In this document: positions 41,665 through 50,268 of the stretch, piece after piece
How the letters are laid out: the number at the start of each line of letters is the position of its first letter
Position numbering within the stretch: position 1 is the first letter of the stretch
Assembly: GCA_965207705.1 (NCBI GenBank)
Contig: OZ242292.1
Coordinates: 434,001-498,000, forward strand
Source: JAAOII01 sp965207705
Lineage (GTDB): Bacteria > Pseudomonadota > Gammaproteobacteria > CBDBNL01 > JAAOII01
Length of the DNA: 64,000 nucleotides
Direction: 5' to 3'
The notes under the pieces: model-generated
What the model was told of the DNA's origin: nothing
Database searches by the model: none
Seen by the model: only the letters and a program-made list of their open reading frames with translations
Translations under genes and position numbers: made by a program

Positions 41665-42933
41665 ATGATAAATTTTATGACAATGATTAATTTTAGAATG
41701 TTTGGGCAATTAATAGCGATGCTTGCCCTATTGGTTTTGGTTTCCTGTGCCCAGAACAATAAAGCCCCAGATAAAAATGTAGAGCAAGTAGACCCTGCCA
41801 CCAATGATTGGGATGCGTTAGTTGCCGCAGCAGAAGGACAAGAAATGTTTTGGCATGCTTGGGGAGGCAGTCCTATTATCAATAGCTATATAGTGTGGGT
41901 TGCCGAAGAGGTAAAAATACGCTATGGAATAAAACTTACTCACGTCAAAATATCTGATACCGCCAATGTGGTCTCACAAGTTTTGGCGGAAAAAACTAGC
42001 GGCAAAGACGAAGGCGGCTCAGTTGATATGGTATGGATTAATGGTGAAAACTTTAAATCAATGAAAGAGAACGGTTTGCTATTCGGTCCCTTTGCTGAGA
42101 AACTTCCTAATTTTAGCTTAGTGGATACGGAAAATAAACCCACCACTTTGGTGGACTTTACCATCCCTACAGATGGCTTTGAATCCCCCTGGGGAATGGC
42201 ACAACTTAACTTCATATACGACAGCGCCAGAATTACAACTCCTCCTAACTCATTAAAGAAAATGCTTGCTTATGCGCAAGAGAATCCAGGACGGATAACC
42301 TACCCGGCGCCACCTGATTTCATGGGCAGCACCTTTTTGAAACAGGTTCTTTATGAAACATTAGAGGATAGCAGTGTTCTACAACAACCGGTTAACGATG
42401 CATCTTTTAGGAAGGGTATACGCGGTCTGGTAACATTTTTGGATAACATAAACCCTCATCTGTGGCAGAGAGGTAATAATTATCCTAAGGATAGCAGCAC
42501 TATGGAGCGGCTTTTGGCAGATAATGAAATTGATATTGCCATAACCTTTAACCCTGGTCACGCATCCGAAGCCATTAGCGATGGCAGATTGCCTGCAACA
42601 GTTCGCACTTTTGTGATGGAAGACGGCACCATAGGGAATACTCACTTTGTTGCGATTCCCTATAACGCTAACGCCAAAGCTGCGGCTCAAGTGGTGGCTG
42701 ATTTTCTTATATCTGCTGAAGCTCAGGTTAGGAAATCAGACCCGAGTATCTGGGGAGACCCTACAGTTCTTGGAATGAGTCAGCTGAACACAGCAGACAG
42801 AGAACTATTTGAAAACCTGCCTGTTGGTCCCGCTACTTTGAGTCCGCAAGAATTAGGCAGAGTTCTTCCTGAACCCCACCCTTCCTGGATGGAAAGAGTG
42901 GAAAAATTCTGGCTTGAAAGATACGCCAGATAA
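41665..42933 (+). CDS. ABC-type solute-binding lipoprotein (YnjB-like), orphan
   Basis: Periplasmic binding protein of the YnjB-like branch of the extracellular solute-binding family. Lipobox LLVLVSC (Cys28) suggests a lipoprotein. Typical stretches are WDALVAAAEGQEMFWHAWGGSP, SVDMVWINGENFKSMKENGLLFGPF and FAIPYNANAKAAAQVVADFL-like positions late in the protein. No permease or ATPase gene is adjacent, unlike a ynjBCD operon. The ATG at 41665 is followed by a second in-frame ATG at 41683 after a short duplication of ATGATTAATTTT-like sequence. Ligand unknown. Confidence 0.82.
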   Translation: MINFMTMINFRMFGQLIAMLALLVLVSCAQNNKAPDKNVEQVDPATNDWDALVAAAEGQEMFWHAWGGSPIINSYIVWVAEEVKIRYGIKLTHVKISDTANVVSQVLAEKTSGKDEGGSVDMVWINGENFKSMKENGLLFGPFAEKLPNFSLVDTENKPTTLVDFTIPTDGFESPWGMAQLNFIYDSARITTPPNSLKKMLAYAQENPGRITYPAPPDFMGSTFLKQVLYETLEDSSVLQQPVNDASFRKGIRGLVTFLDNINPHLWQRGNNYPKDSSTMERLLADNEIDIAITFNPGHASEAISDGRLPATVRTFVMEDGTIGNTHFVAIPYNANAKAAAQVVADFLISAEAQVRKSDPSIWGDPTVLGMSQLNTADRELFENLPVGPATLSPQELGRVLPEPHPSWMERVEKFWLERYAR

Positions 42934-43029
42934 GCGGGCAATCAAATAACCAAAATTCAAAATAATTCAAATTCAAGCAAGATAACGCGTCGAGATTGCA
43001 AGAGCAATATTGATTCGCTCTCTGATGCT

Positions 43030-44745
43030 GTGCCAGAAATCCTCAAACAAATTTTGGTTAATAGAGGGATTCTTGATGATAAGGAACTAATATTTAGTTT
43101 GGATGACTTACCATCTCCAGAAAAAATGCAGGATATAAACAAAGGGACAAAATTACTCGCAGACGCTATAGTCAACCAAACAAAAATTGTCATAGTGGGT
43201 GATTATGATGTTGATGGAGCAACTTCCGTAGTTTTAGCTAAAAAGTTCTTTCAGGCATGCGGACTTCATAGCGTGGAGTTTATAGTCCCCAATAGACAAT
43301 ACGATGATTACGGGCTAAATCCTAAAATGCTGCCGCAGATTATGCAACATGAGCCAGGATTGGTGCTTACAGTTGACAATGGCATTAAAAGCAACGATGC
43401 TGTAGATTTGTTGAAAGAAGCAAATATCATCACGGTGATATGCGACCACCATCTGGCAACAGATAATCTGCCAGCAGCCGATGCGATTATTAACCCAAAC
43501 CGAAATGACTGCCCCTTTATTGGCAAAAATCTTGCAGGAGTTGGAGTTTGTTTTTATCTTATGTGCGCAGTGCGCAAAGAACTAGCCCAGCGTAAGTACT
43601 TTTTATACAATTCCTGCCCTCCACCAAATATGGCGCAATATTTGGATTTGGTGGCAATAGGAACCATTGCAGATATGGTAGAAATGGACTGGATTAATCG
43701 TATTTTGGTAGAGCGAGGTTTAAGGAGAATTCGCGCTGGGAAAACTATGCCGGGAATTAGAGCTTTACTTGGCAGCACTGATTTACGCAATGTAGGAAGC
43801 GAGAACATTGCTTTTGGAATTGCTCCTCTTATGAACTCTGCTGGCAGATTAGATGATATGACAATTTCAATTAATTGCCTGCTGAGCGAAAATTTAGATG
43901 AAGCTAAGCAGCAGGCATTAAAACTGCATTCAATGAATCGGTCGCGCAAAAAATTACTGAGTCAGATGAAAGAGGATACTAATGAGATTATGAAGGCAGG
44001 ACAAACGAAAGTTCAAAAATCCATATCCTTATATGATGAGCAATGGCATGTAGGTTTAACTGGCTTATTGGCTGGATACCTTAAAGATACTTATAATAGC
44101 CCAGCAGCGGTGTTTGCTAAGCAAAGTGAAGAGAGAACTGAGGTGGAGGATTCTAATAACATGAGTAAAGCCAAACAGAATAATGAAGTAGGTATGCTAA
44201 AAGCATCCATCCGTTCAATTGCAGGAGTTTCTATCCATGATTTATTGCAAGAATTAAACGAAGAGGAACCAGATTTAATAGAGAGGTTTGGCGGCCATTA
44301 CAGCGCTGCAGGAATAACAATCAAGGAAGATAATCTAACGAGGTTTAGCGCATGCTTTGAAGATAAAGTGGGTAAAATGAGCAACGGGACACAAGAGGAC
44401 TCCTCTATAACTACCGATGGAGAACTCCCCTCATCTCTTATAAATTCTAAAACAGCTATAATGTTGCAAACATTCGCGCCCTGGGGAAAGGGTTTCCCTA
44501 CTCCTTTATTTGATGGCACGTTTAGAATAGTTAACCAGAAGCTAAATGATAAATCCCATCTGCATCTAGTCCTTAAACAAAAAGATGACGACAAACCATT
44601 AAATGCTGCGTGCTTTAATTATGGTATGCGTCCTTATCCACTTGAAACAAAATACCTAAGAATTGCCTATCGTCTTATGTTGCCTCAGTATAGAGGAAGG
44701 GATGAAAGCGCTATGCTTGCAATAGAACATATAGAAGAATTATGA
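43030..44745 (+). CDS. recJ: Single-stranded-DNA exonuclease RecJ (start codon uncertain)
   Basis: 5'-3' ssDNA exonuclease of the DHH family used in recombination and mismatch repair. Motifs are VGDYDVDGATS (motif I), DNGIKSND, VICDHHLA (DHH) and NPNRNDC, then SAGRLDDM, and a DHHA1 part with GFGGHYSAAG-like sequence (RFGGHYSAAGITI). The first available start is GTG at 43030 (571 aa), but the frame stays open back to 42934 and encodes SKITRRDCKSNIDSL, which resembles the normal RecJ N-terminus; no ATG, GTG or TTG occurs there in frame. It overlaps rppH by 4 bp. Confidence 0.93.
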   Translation: MPEILKQILVNRGILDDKELIFSLDDLPSPEKMQDINKGTKLLADAIVNQTKIVIVGDYDVDGATSVVLAKKFFQACGLHSVEFIVPNRQYDDYGLNPKMLPQIMQHEPGLVLTVDNGIKSNDAVDLLKEANIITVICDHHLATDNLPAADAIINPNRNDCPFIGKNLAGVGVCFYLMCAVRKELAQRKYFLYNSCPPPNMAQYLDLVAIGTIADMVEMDWINRILVERGLRRIRAGKTMPGIRALLGSTDLRNVGSENIAFGIAPLMNSAGRLDDMTISINCLLSENLDEAKQQALKLHSMNRSRKKLLSQMKEDTNEIMKAGQTKVQKSISLYDEQWHVGLTGLLAGYLKDTYNSPAAVFAKQSEERTEVEDSNNMSKAKQNNEVGMLKASIRSIAGVSIHDLLQELNEEEPDLIERFGGHYSAAGITIKEDNLTRFSACFEDKVGKMSNGTQEDSSITTDGELPSSLINSKTAIMLQTFAPWGKGFPTPLFDGTFRIVNQKLNDKSHLHLVLKQKDDDKPLNAACFNYGMRPYPLETKYLRIAYRLMLPQYRGRDESAMLAIEHIEEL

Positions 44746-45299
44746 TAAAACACCGCAGTCCATCTGCTACAAACAAAGAATCATTCGTTGAACCTAATCA
44801 AGCGAGTAAAGTTGAAGACGAATATCGCCCAAATGTTGCTATGGTAGTAATAAAGAAAGGACGTATTCTCTTATTGGAAAGGTCTTTTCATAATAATAGT
44901 TGGCAACTTCCTCAAGGAGGAATAGAAGATAATGAATCAGCCGAAAAGGCAATGTGGCGTGAACTTGAAGAGGAAACTGGTATAGGCGCGCAACACGCAA
45001 TTATAAGCGCTCGTTCACAAGGGTACTTGAGCTATAAAATACCAGCAAAGTATAGACGAAAAGGGGATACTATTAAAGGGGGGGATACCATTAAAGGGCA
45101 GAAGCAAATCTGGTTTTTACTTAAACTTACTGCGCCGGATAAGGTAATACACTTCAATAATATGGAGAAGCCCGAGTTTCAGAATTGGTGTTGGGCTCCT
45201 TATTGGAGCGCGATTCACCAAGCATTTTATTTCAAGCGGGATGTTTACCGCAGAGGTTTGTTGGAGCTTTTGCCAGCAGCATTGAAGCTGGGAATTTGA
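44742..45299 (+). CDS. rppH: RNA pyrophosphohydrolase RppH
   Basis: Nudix hydrolase that removes pyrophosphate from mRNA 5' ends, starting decay. The Nudix box is GGIEDNESAEKAMWRELEEETG and precedes the typical WLxYxxP-like region. The usual start YRPNVAMVVI is preceded by about 28 extra residues, since the ATG overlaps the recJ stop. A short repeat at about 45060-45100 encodes GDTIKGGDTIKG in a loop. The C-terminal FKRDVYRRGLLELLP is typical of RppH. Confidence 0.92.
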   Translation: MIKHRSPSATNKESFVEPNQASKVEDEYRPNVAMVVIKKGRILLLERSFHNNSWQLPQGGIEDNESAEKAMWRELEEETGIGAQHAIISARSQGYLSYKIPAKYRRKGDTIKGGDTIKGQKQIWFLLKLTAPDKVIHFNNMEKPEFQNWCWAPYWSAIHQAFYFKRDVYRRGLLELLPAALKLGI

Positions 45300-45339
45300 T
45301 TGTTAGTAATACCTAACTTGTTCGTAAGGATTCTGATAG

Positions 45340-45438
45340 TTTCCCATAATTTCCCGATAGTCCCCAATAGTTTCCCAATAGTTTCCCAATAATTTAAAGG
45401 GCAAGCGTAGCTCACCCCTGCAGACCTGTGTCGTGAGA
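45340..45438. repeat. Short tandem repeats and diverged palindromic element 3' of rpsI
   Basis: 45340-45393 has five or six diverged units of ATAGTTTCCCA. 45399-45432 has GGGCAAGCGTAGCTCACCCC followed by TGCAGACCTGTGTCGTGAG, a diverged copy of the dispersed element and its 33-bp partner unit, ending 7 bp from the rpsI stop. Confidence 0.7.
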
Positions 45439-46431
45439 TTATCTTTTGGAGAATTGAGGGCTCTTGCGCGCTTTGTGAAATCCCACCTTCTTCCTTTCTA
45501 CACTGCGCGGGTCGCGCGTTAAAAATCCGTTCTTTCTAAGGAAGCTCCTTAATGTTTCATCGTATTTGAGTAATGCCCGAGCAAGACCATGCCTTATTGC
45601 CCCTGCTTGCCCTTCGGTGCCTCCTCCTCTGACATTTATTTTGAGGTTGAACATATCTCCTGCTTCAAGCCGCCTGAGAGGCCTTAATGCTTCTTCTTGC
45701 ACTTTCTTAAAAGGGAAATATTCATCCATTGAATTGCCATTAATAGTTACCGTGCCTTTACCTCCTTGCATGTATACTCTGGCGCTTGAAGTTTTACGTC
45801 TTCCTGTAGCATAGAATATCTCGTTCTTTGGGGGGGGCTTTAATTCTTTCGGTGCAGCAATACCTTCTGCCTCAGCACTGGTTTCTTGCAATGAAGATAA
45901 ATCTGTTCTCTTATCTCCTCTGTATTCCGATTTCTCAAACTGAGATGATTCAGGAGCAGCTTTTAGAGGAACTGGCTTGATTTCTTGCGACATGCCGGCA
46001 ATTGCTGGCGCTGTTTTTTGTTTATCCTCCGATACTTCTTTTATGCTTGGTTTCTTTATGTTTGGTTTTGCTTTTGACTTAGCTGCTGGCTTTGCATCCT
46101 TTGCGGCTTTGCCCTCGCTATCTTCGGCGGGGAGCTCAGATTTAGCTGAGGCGTCAGATTTAGCCGATGCGTCAGATTCAGTGGGGGCATCAGATTCAGC
46201 TGAGGTGTCAGATTTAGCCGATGCGTCAGATTTAGCCGATGTGTCAGATTCAGTGGAGGCATCAGATTCAGCGGGAGCATCAGTTGAGGTGTCAGCTGCC
46301 TCAACGCCTTGAACATGTTCGGTCGGATGCTGATCTTTGGTATCTTGTTTATCTAGGTTTTCTTTGCCCAAGTTTTCTTTATCTAAGTTTTCTTCGGGTG
46401 TATTTCCCGCGGATTTTTCTTTATCTGCCAT
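45439..46431 (-). CDS. rpsI: 30S ribosomal protein S9 with long acidic N-terminal extension
   Basis: The S9 fold occupies about residues 204-330 (YATGRRKTSSARVYMQGGKG, then INVRGGGTEGQAGAIRHGLARALL, ending FHKARKSPQFSKR, the tail that reaches the P site). The preceding 203 residues are low-complexity: Asp, Ser, Ala, Glu and Lys with repeats such as SDASAKSDTSAES, then Lys/Pro/Ala-rich sequence. Normal S9 is about 130 aa. The extension has no Met-rich internal start with an obvious ribosome-binding site, although Met147 is in frame. It lies directly after rplM, as usual. Confidence 0.93.
   Translation of the reverse strand: MADKEKSAGNTPEENLDKENLGKENLDKQDTKDQHPTEHVQGVEAADTSTDAPAESDASTESDTSAKSDASAKSDTSAESDAPTESDASAKSDASAKSELPAEDSEGKAAKDAKPAAKSKAKPNIKKPSIKEVSEDKQKTAPAIAGMSQEIKPVPLKAAPESSQFEKSEYRGDKRTDLSSLQETSAEAEGIAAPKELKPPPKNEIFYATGRRKTSSARVYMQGGKGTVTINGNSMDEYFPFKKVQEEALRPLRRLEAGDMFNLKINVRGGGTEGQAGAIRHGLARALLKYDETLRSFLRKNGFLTRDPRSVERKKVGFHKARKSPQFSKR
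46133..46300 (-). repeat. Tandem repeats encoding the S9 extension
   Basis: Units like TCAGATTTAGCCGATGCG and TCAGATTCAGTGGGGGCA recur in multiples of 12-15 bp, producing SDAS/SDTS/AKSD patterns. Copies vary in GATTTAGC versus GATTCAGC, in keeping with repeated slippage and drift. Confidence 0.88.
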
Positions 46432-46448
46432 ATTAGTTTATATAATTC

Positions 46449-46874
46449 TTACAATTCCAGTGTTGCGGGCTGTTGCGCACTATGGGGATGCTCTGCTGAT
46501 GCATATACCTTTAATCTCTGTAGCATAGCCCTGCCCAAAGGACCACGCGGCAACATGCCTTGCACTGCCAGATATAAAACCTCTTGTGGTTTCTTTTCCA
46601 TTTTATCGCGCAAAAGAGTGCTCTTTAATCCACCTGGATAACTGCTATGTCTATGATAAAGCTTTTGATCCATTTTCTGTCCGCTAAACCTTACTTTGTC
46701 AGCGTTAATAACTATAATGCCGTCTCCCATATCGGCAGATGGAGTAAATTCGGGTAGGTGTTTGCCACGTAACCTATGGGCGATCTGAGTCGCAAGACGT
46801 CCAGGAACTGCTCCTGCTGCGTCAACTAAATACCACTTGGTATCAAAATTTCCTTTGAGATGATAACTCTTCAT
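46449..46874 (-). CDS. rplM: 50S ribosomal protein L13
   Basis: Standard L13: YHLKGNFDTKWYLVDAAGAVPGRLATQIAHRLRGKH at the N-terminus and GMLPRGPLGRAMLQRLKVYASAEHPHSAQQP at the C-terminus. Length of 141 aa is normal, with no extension. It precedes rpsI, the universal rplM-rpsI pair, by 17 bp. Confidence 0.98.
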   Translation of the reverse strand: MKSYHLKGNFDTKWYLVDAAGAVPGRLATQIAHRLRGKHLPEFTPSADMGDGIIVINADKVRFSGQKMDQKLYHRHSSYPGGLKSTLLRDKMEKKPQEVLYLAVQGMLPRGPLGRAMLQRLKVYASAEHPHSAQQPATLEL

Positions 46875-47048
46875 AAATTCAAATAATAATAATAAAGTAT
46901 TGTATATTAAATAAGCAACAAAAGGACATATAAAATAGTAAAAATATGACTTTACAGGTTTTTTACGAACTTAAGTGCTACTCTTTTTATACAATGATAG
47001 ATTATACAATATGTTAACCTGCATAATAACCCAATTAATAATGAAATT

Positions 47049-48320
47049 ATGACTAAAATTAAAGCATCTAAAGATTTTGCTAAAGATTTTAAGACCATCA
47101 TAACGACAAGCTTAACCAACATCAGTGGGGAGAAGCTGGTAGAAAACTATATCCGTAATACTATCCAAGAAAATTGGGGTGCTAATGATGAACGCAATAA
47201 TGAATATAGCAACAGGGAGCAGCAAGCAGCAAAAGATGCGCCCTATACATCCTATATTCCCCAAGCAATAGTTGCAATTGGCAAAGCGGCGGTTAGTATG
47301 ACACGCGGGGCAATTATGGCAATAAATAGCAACTCACAGCATTTTACTGGTAACGCTTTAGTGGTAACTAAATATAATCACAATGATAATTCATTGGATG
47401 AAATATACCCCAATTTGCAGATTATAGAAAGCGCCCACCCAGTACCAGATGAAAACTCACTACGAGCTGGCGAGGCGATTGTTAAAATGGGGACGGCTAT
47501 CAATCAGTCATCCAGCCCCTTTATGCTGGCACTCATATCAGGAGGCACTTCAGCATTAGCAGAGGTGCTAAAAGAAGGATGGGGACTGGAACAATTGCAA
47601 CAGTTAAATAAAGAAATGCTAAGCACGGGAGTGGATATATCCCAAATCAATCAAAAAAGGAAAGAAATATCTTTATTAAAAGATGGTGGACTAGCGCGCC
47701 TGATGCCAGATACTAATATACTTGCCTTGTATCTTTCGGATGTTCCAACAAATGATGTGGCGGTAATAGGGTCAGGGATATTGGCAACACCAAATGATAC
47801 GATTACTCGGGTTACTCACAAGATTCTTGCGGATAATGCCACCGCGCGTCAAGAAGTGGCAACGGCGGCTAGTGAACTTGGCTACAGTGTAGTCAATCAT
47901 GATTTTCTAATAACAGGAGATGTGGAAGAAACTTCACAAAGAATATATGAATTAATGAATGATAATCGCGGCGCTATCAACATCTTTGGCGGCGAGCCAG
48001 TTGTCACTTTGCCACCGCAACCTGGTATAGGAGGAAGAAACCAGCACCTTGCTCTGCTAATGGCAAGGATTATAGCTCGGGATAAAGAAGCGCTATTTGC
48101 TTCAGTCGGAACTGACGGCAGTGATGGATTTACCCATTATGCAGGAGCACTGGTCACCAATAAAACAATGAAGGATATAACTAATTGTGGAATGTCGGGA
48201 GAGCAAGCAATTAGAAAAGCAAATAGTACCCAAGTATTAGAGGAAGTTCATGCAACAATTGAAACGGGACCCACAGGAACAAACCTAATGGATATAATGA
48301 TTGGCTATATTAGCCAATAA
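47049..48320 (+). CDS. Glycerate 2-kinase-type protein (DUF4147/MOFRL)
   Basis: Resembles MOFRL glycerate kinases that phosphorylate D-glycerate at position 2. The N-terminal half has VAIGKAAVSM and SAHPVPDENSLRAGEAI, with LALISGGTSALAEVLKEG; the C-terminal MOFRL part has PGIGGRNQHLALLMARII and FASVGTDGSDGFTHYAGALVT. Length of 423 aa is normal. It is convergent with rsmD and overlaps it by 11 bp. A 174-bp gap separates it from rplM. No glyoxylate genes are adjacent. Confidence 0.88.
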   Translation: MTKIKASKDFAKDFKTIITTSLTNISGEKLVENYIRNTIQENWGANDERNNEYSNREQQAAKDAPYTSYIPQAIVAIGKAAVSMTRGAIMAINSNSQHFTGNALVVTKYNHNDNSLDEIYPNLQIIESAHPVPDENSLRAGEAIVKMGTAINQSSSPFMLALISGGTSALAEVLKEGWGLEQLQQLNKEMLSTGVDISQINQKRKEISLLKDGGLARLMPDTNILALYLSDVPTNDVAVIGSGILATPNDTITRVTHKILADNATARQEVATAASELGYSVVNHDFLITGDVEETSQRIYELMNDNRGAINIFGGEPVVTLPPQPGIGGRNQHLALLMARIIARDKEALFASVGTDGSDGFTHYAGALVTNKTMKDITNCGMSGEQAIRKANSTQVLEEVHATIETGPTGTNLMDIMIGYISQ

Positions 48321-48927
48321 GACCAAAATATGTATTGCCGCGATGCGCCGATTTAAGTAAAGAGTAGATTGTCTTAGAACTAGAAGATTCATAAGATAAT
48401 GTTGAATCTACATGTTGTGTCTGCTGCTCAAATATAGCAGGTAAACCAGTAAACACTTTTCTGTCAATCTCATAGAAAATACGCCCATTAGGCGCAATTA
48501 ATCCTTTTTGCATTAATAGCCGGCAGCATTTTAAAAAGTAATCGGTGTAATATGGAGGATCCAGAAAAACTAAATCAAATTGGCAAGAATCTTTTTGCTT
48601 TTGTAACCAACGCACAACATCTCTTTGCAAAACCGAGAAATGATTTCTATCGTACCCAAGCAACTGCCCTTGACGTCGTAAATTACTGCAAGCAGATGGT
48701 TTTTGCTCCACTAAAGTAACATGAGAAGCGCCTCTTGATAGAACTTCCCATGATAGTATTCCCGTCCCAGCAAATAAATCTAAACAACGTTTATTAGTTA
48801 AATCATTGCCATACCAGTTAAATAAAGTAGAACGCACTGCAGATTGAGCAGGACGAATTCCTGCTAATAAAGGAATGACAAGCCGTTTATTTCTATGCTT
48901 GCCACCGCTTATACGAATATATGACAC
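48310..48927 (-). CDS. rsmD: 16S rRNA (guanine-N2)-methyltransferase RsmD
   Basis: Methylates G966 of 16S rRNA. SAM-binding DLFAGTGILSWEVLSRGA and the catalytic motif LVFLDPPYYTDY are diagnostic; the N-terminus IRISGGKHRNKRLVIP is typical. Length of 205 aa is normal. It stands alone and converges on the glycerate kinase gene, with the pal terminator behind its start. Confidence 0.92.
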   Translation of the reverse strand: MSYIRISGGKHRNKRLVIPLLAGIRPAQSAVRSTLFNWYGNDLTNKRCLDLFAGTGILSWEVLSRGASHVTLVEQKPSACSNLRRQGQLLGYDRNHFSVLQRDVVRWLQKQKDSCQFDLVFLDPPYYTDYFLKCCRLLMQKGLIAPNGRIFYEIDRKVFTGLPAIFEQQTQHVDSTLSYESSSSKTIYSLLKSAHRGNTYFGLIG

Positions 48928-48941
48928 GGGCTCTTATAAAC

Positions 48942-48979
48942 AAAAAAACCGATGTCTTAAAATAAGCATCGGTTTTTTT
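48942..48979 (-). terminator. Rho-independent terminator of pal (bidirectional)
   Basis: Stem arms ACCGATG and CATCGGT (about 48948 and 48968) are extended by runs of seven A and seven T, with loop TCTTAAAATAAG. On the minus strand it follows the pal gene by 28 bp and ends in a U-run. It can also function on the plus strand because of its symmetry. Confidence 0.9.
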
Positions 48980-49007
48980 AGTGAAACAGTTTTATCTTAC
49001 AGCAATG

Positions 49008-49448
49008 CTAATAAACTAATACTGCTCGGCGGTTCAAAGCCCAAGCCGCTTCATTTGACTCATTTTGTGCTGGCTGTTCTTCACCATAGCTTATTGTTTC
49101 TATGTTATTAGCGGGAACGCCTTTGACTCTTAGATACCTTGAAACTGCTTGTGCTCGGCGATTGCCCAACGCAAAATTATAATCAATGGTTCCTCTTTCA
49201 TCACAGTGTCCTTCAATGCGAACAACAAGATCAGGATTAGTTTCCACAGCTTTCTGTATAGCATCTGCATGCTGGTCTAGTGCTTCAATAGATTCTGGTT
49301 TTATATCTGATTTATCAAAATCAAAATAAACACGATCTACAATATCAACTGCATCATCTGTTTCAGGTCCTACAGCCACGGGGGTTGAAGAACAAGCTGC
49401 AAAAAATGCAAACAACGACATAGTCAATAAAATTTTTGTATACTTCAT
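49008..49448 (-). CDS. pal: Peptidoglycan-associated lipoprotein Pal
   Basis: Outer-membrane lipoprotein of the Tol-Pal system. Lipobox FAACSS (Cys19), then VYFDFDKSDIKPES and the OmpA-like peptidoglycan-binding motif RIEGHCDERGTIDYNFALGNRRAQAV. Length of 146 aa is a little short because the linker after the lipid anchor is short. tolQRAB and ybgF are not in the window. A second Pal-like gene lies directly upstream. Confidence 0.94.
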   Translation of the reverse strand: MKYTKILLTMSLFAFFAACSSTPVAVGPETDDAVDIVDRVYFDFDKSDIKPESIEALDQHADAIQKAVETNPDLVVRIEGHCDERGTIDYNFALGNRRAQAVSRYLRVKGVPANNIETISYGEEQPAQNESNEAAWALNRRAVLVY

Positions 49449-49553
49449 ATAAGTTACCTTTAGTTATAAAACAAATTCATGTAAATTTTCAAGCGAGCAT
49501 TATCATAATAAAAAATAACAACACTCTAATAATCATTATAGTGGATTAATAGC

Positions 49554-49589
49554 TAATTTCAATAATTAATTTCAATAATTAATTTCAAC
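49554..49589. repeat. 13-bp tandem repeat at the 3' end of the second pal-like gene
   Basis: TAATTTCAATAAT is repeated twice and followed by TAATTTCAA. The gene's last codons (EINY and the stop) lie inside the repeat, so slippage here would change the end of the protein. Confidence 0.85.
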
Positions 49590-50156
49590 TCTTCTATTTT
49601 CCGCCCATGCTGCTTCCCCCGAACCGCCAGATAATGCTCTGCTTTCGCCGTAACTAACCGATTGTATCTGAGACCGCACAATTCCTTTAGTAATCATATA
49701 ACGAGCCACACTATCTGAACGCCTTTGTCCAAGCGCTAAATTATATTCATCACTCCCTCTTTCATCCGTATGGCCTTCAATGCGAATTAGCACTCTATTC
49801 CCTCCCCTTGCCTGTATCGTAGCTATGATTTTTTGTATTTCGATATCCAAAGCGGCACGACCATCCAGAGCTAAATAAGCGCTATTATAATCGAAATAAA
49901 TAACTAAATTAGAGGCACGTCCTTTGCCAACATAAACTCCCACAACACTTCGCTCTGCCGCTTGAGTGAAAGATTCTTCAAAATTATCAAAATCGCCTAA
50001 GTCCTGCCGCTGATCATCGGATACCAGAGCAGCGGAACGTGAAGCACATGAAGAAATGAATAAAATTAATACCATAAGCATGAATGCCCTGCTAAGGTTT
50101 CCCCGCTTGTTATTACCTTGGAATAAAGTTATTAGGTTTGCCGTTATAAAAATCAT
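49572..50156 (-). CDS. Second Pal/OmpA-like lipoprotein
   Basis: A paralogue-like OmpA-family lipoprotein: lipobox LFISSCAS (Cys37 from the first Met; the Met at 26 or 28 is an alternative start), then LVIYFDYNSAYLALDGRAALD and RIEGHTDERGSDEYNLALGQRRSDSV. The C-terminus EAAWAENRRVEINY resembles that of Pal. It lies 123 bp upstream of pal and differs clearly from it, so this is an old duplication or separate acquisition. It likely binds peptidoglycan; a role in Tol-Pal is not shown. Confidence 0.85.
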   Translation of the reverse strand: MIFITANLITLFQGNNKRGNLSRAFMLMVLILFISSCASRSAALVSDDQRQDLGDFDNFEESFTQAAERSVVGVYVGKGRASNLVIYFDYNSAYLALDGRAALDIEIQKIIATIQARGGNRVLIRIEGHTDERGSDEYNLALGQRRSDSVARYMITKGIVRSQIQSVSYGESRALSGGSGEAAWAENRRVEINY

Positions 50157-50268
50157 AAAATATAATTAACTTTGAATAATCTAAATTATTAAGGTTAATT
50201 ATATATCATAATTGATATATTTGTCATAAATTAACCATAAGTTATGGAGTATTATAAAAGGTTTTAGT

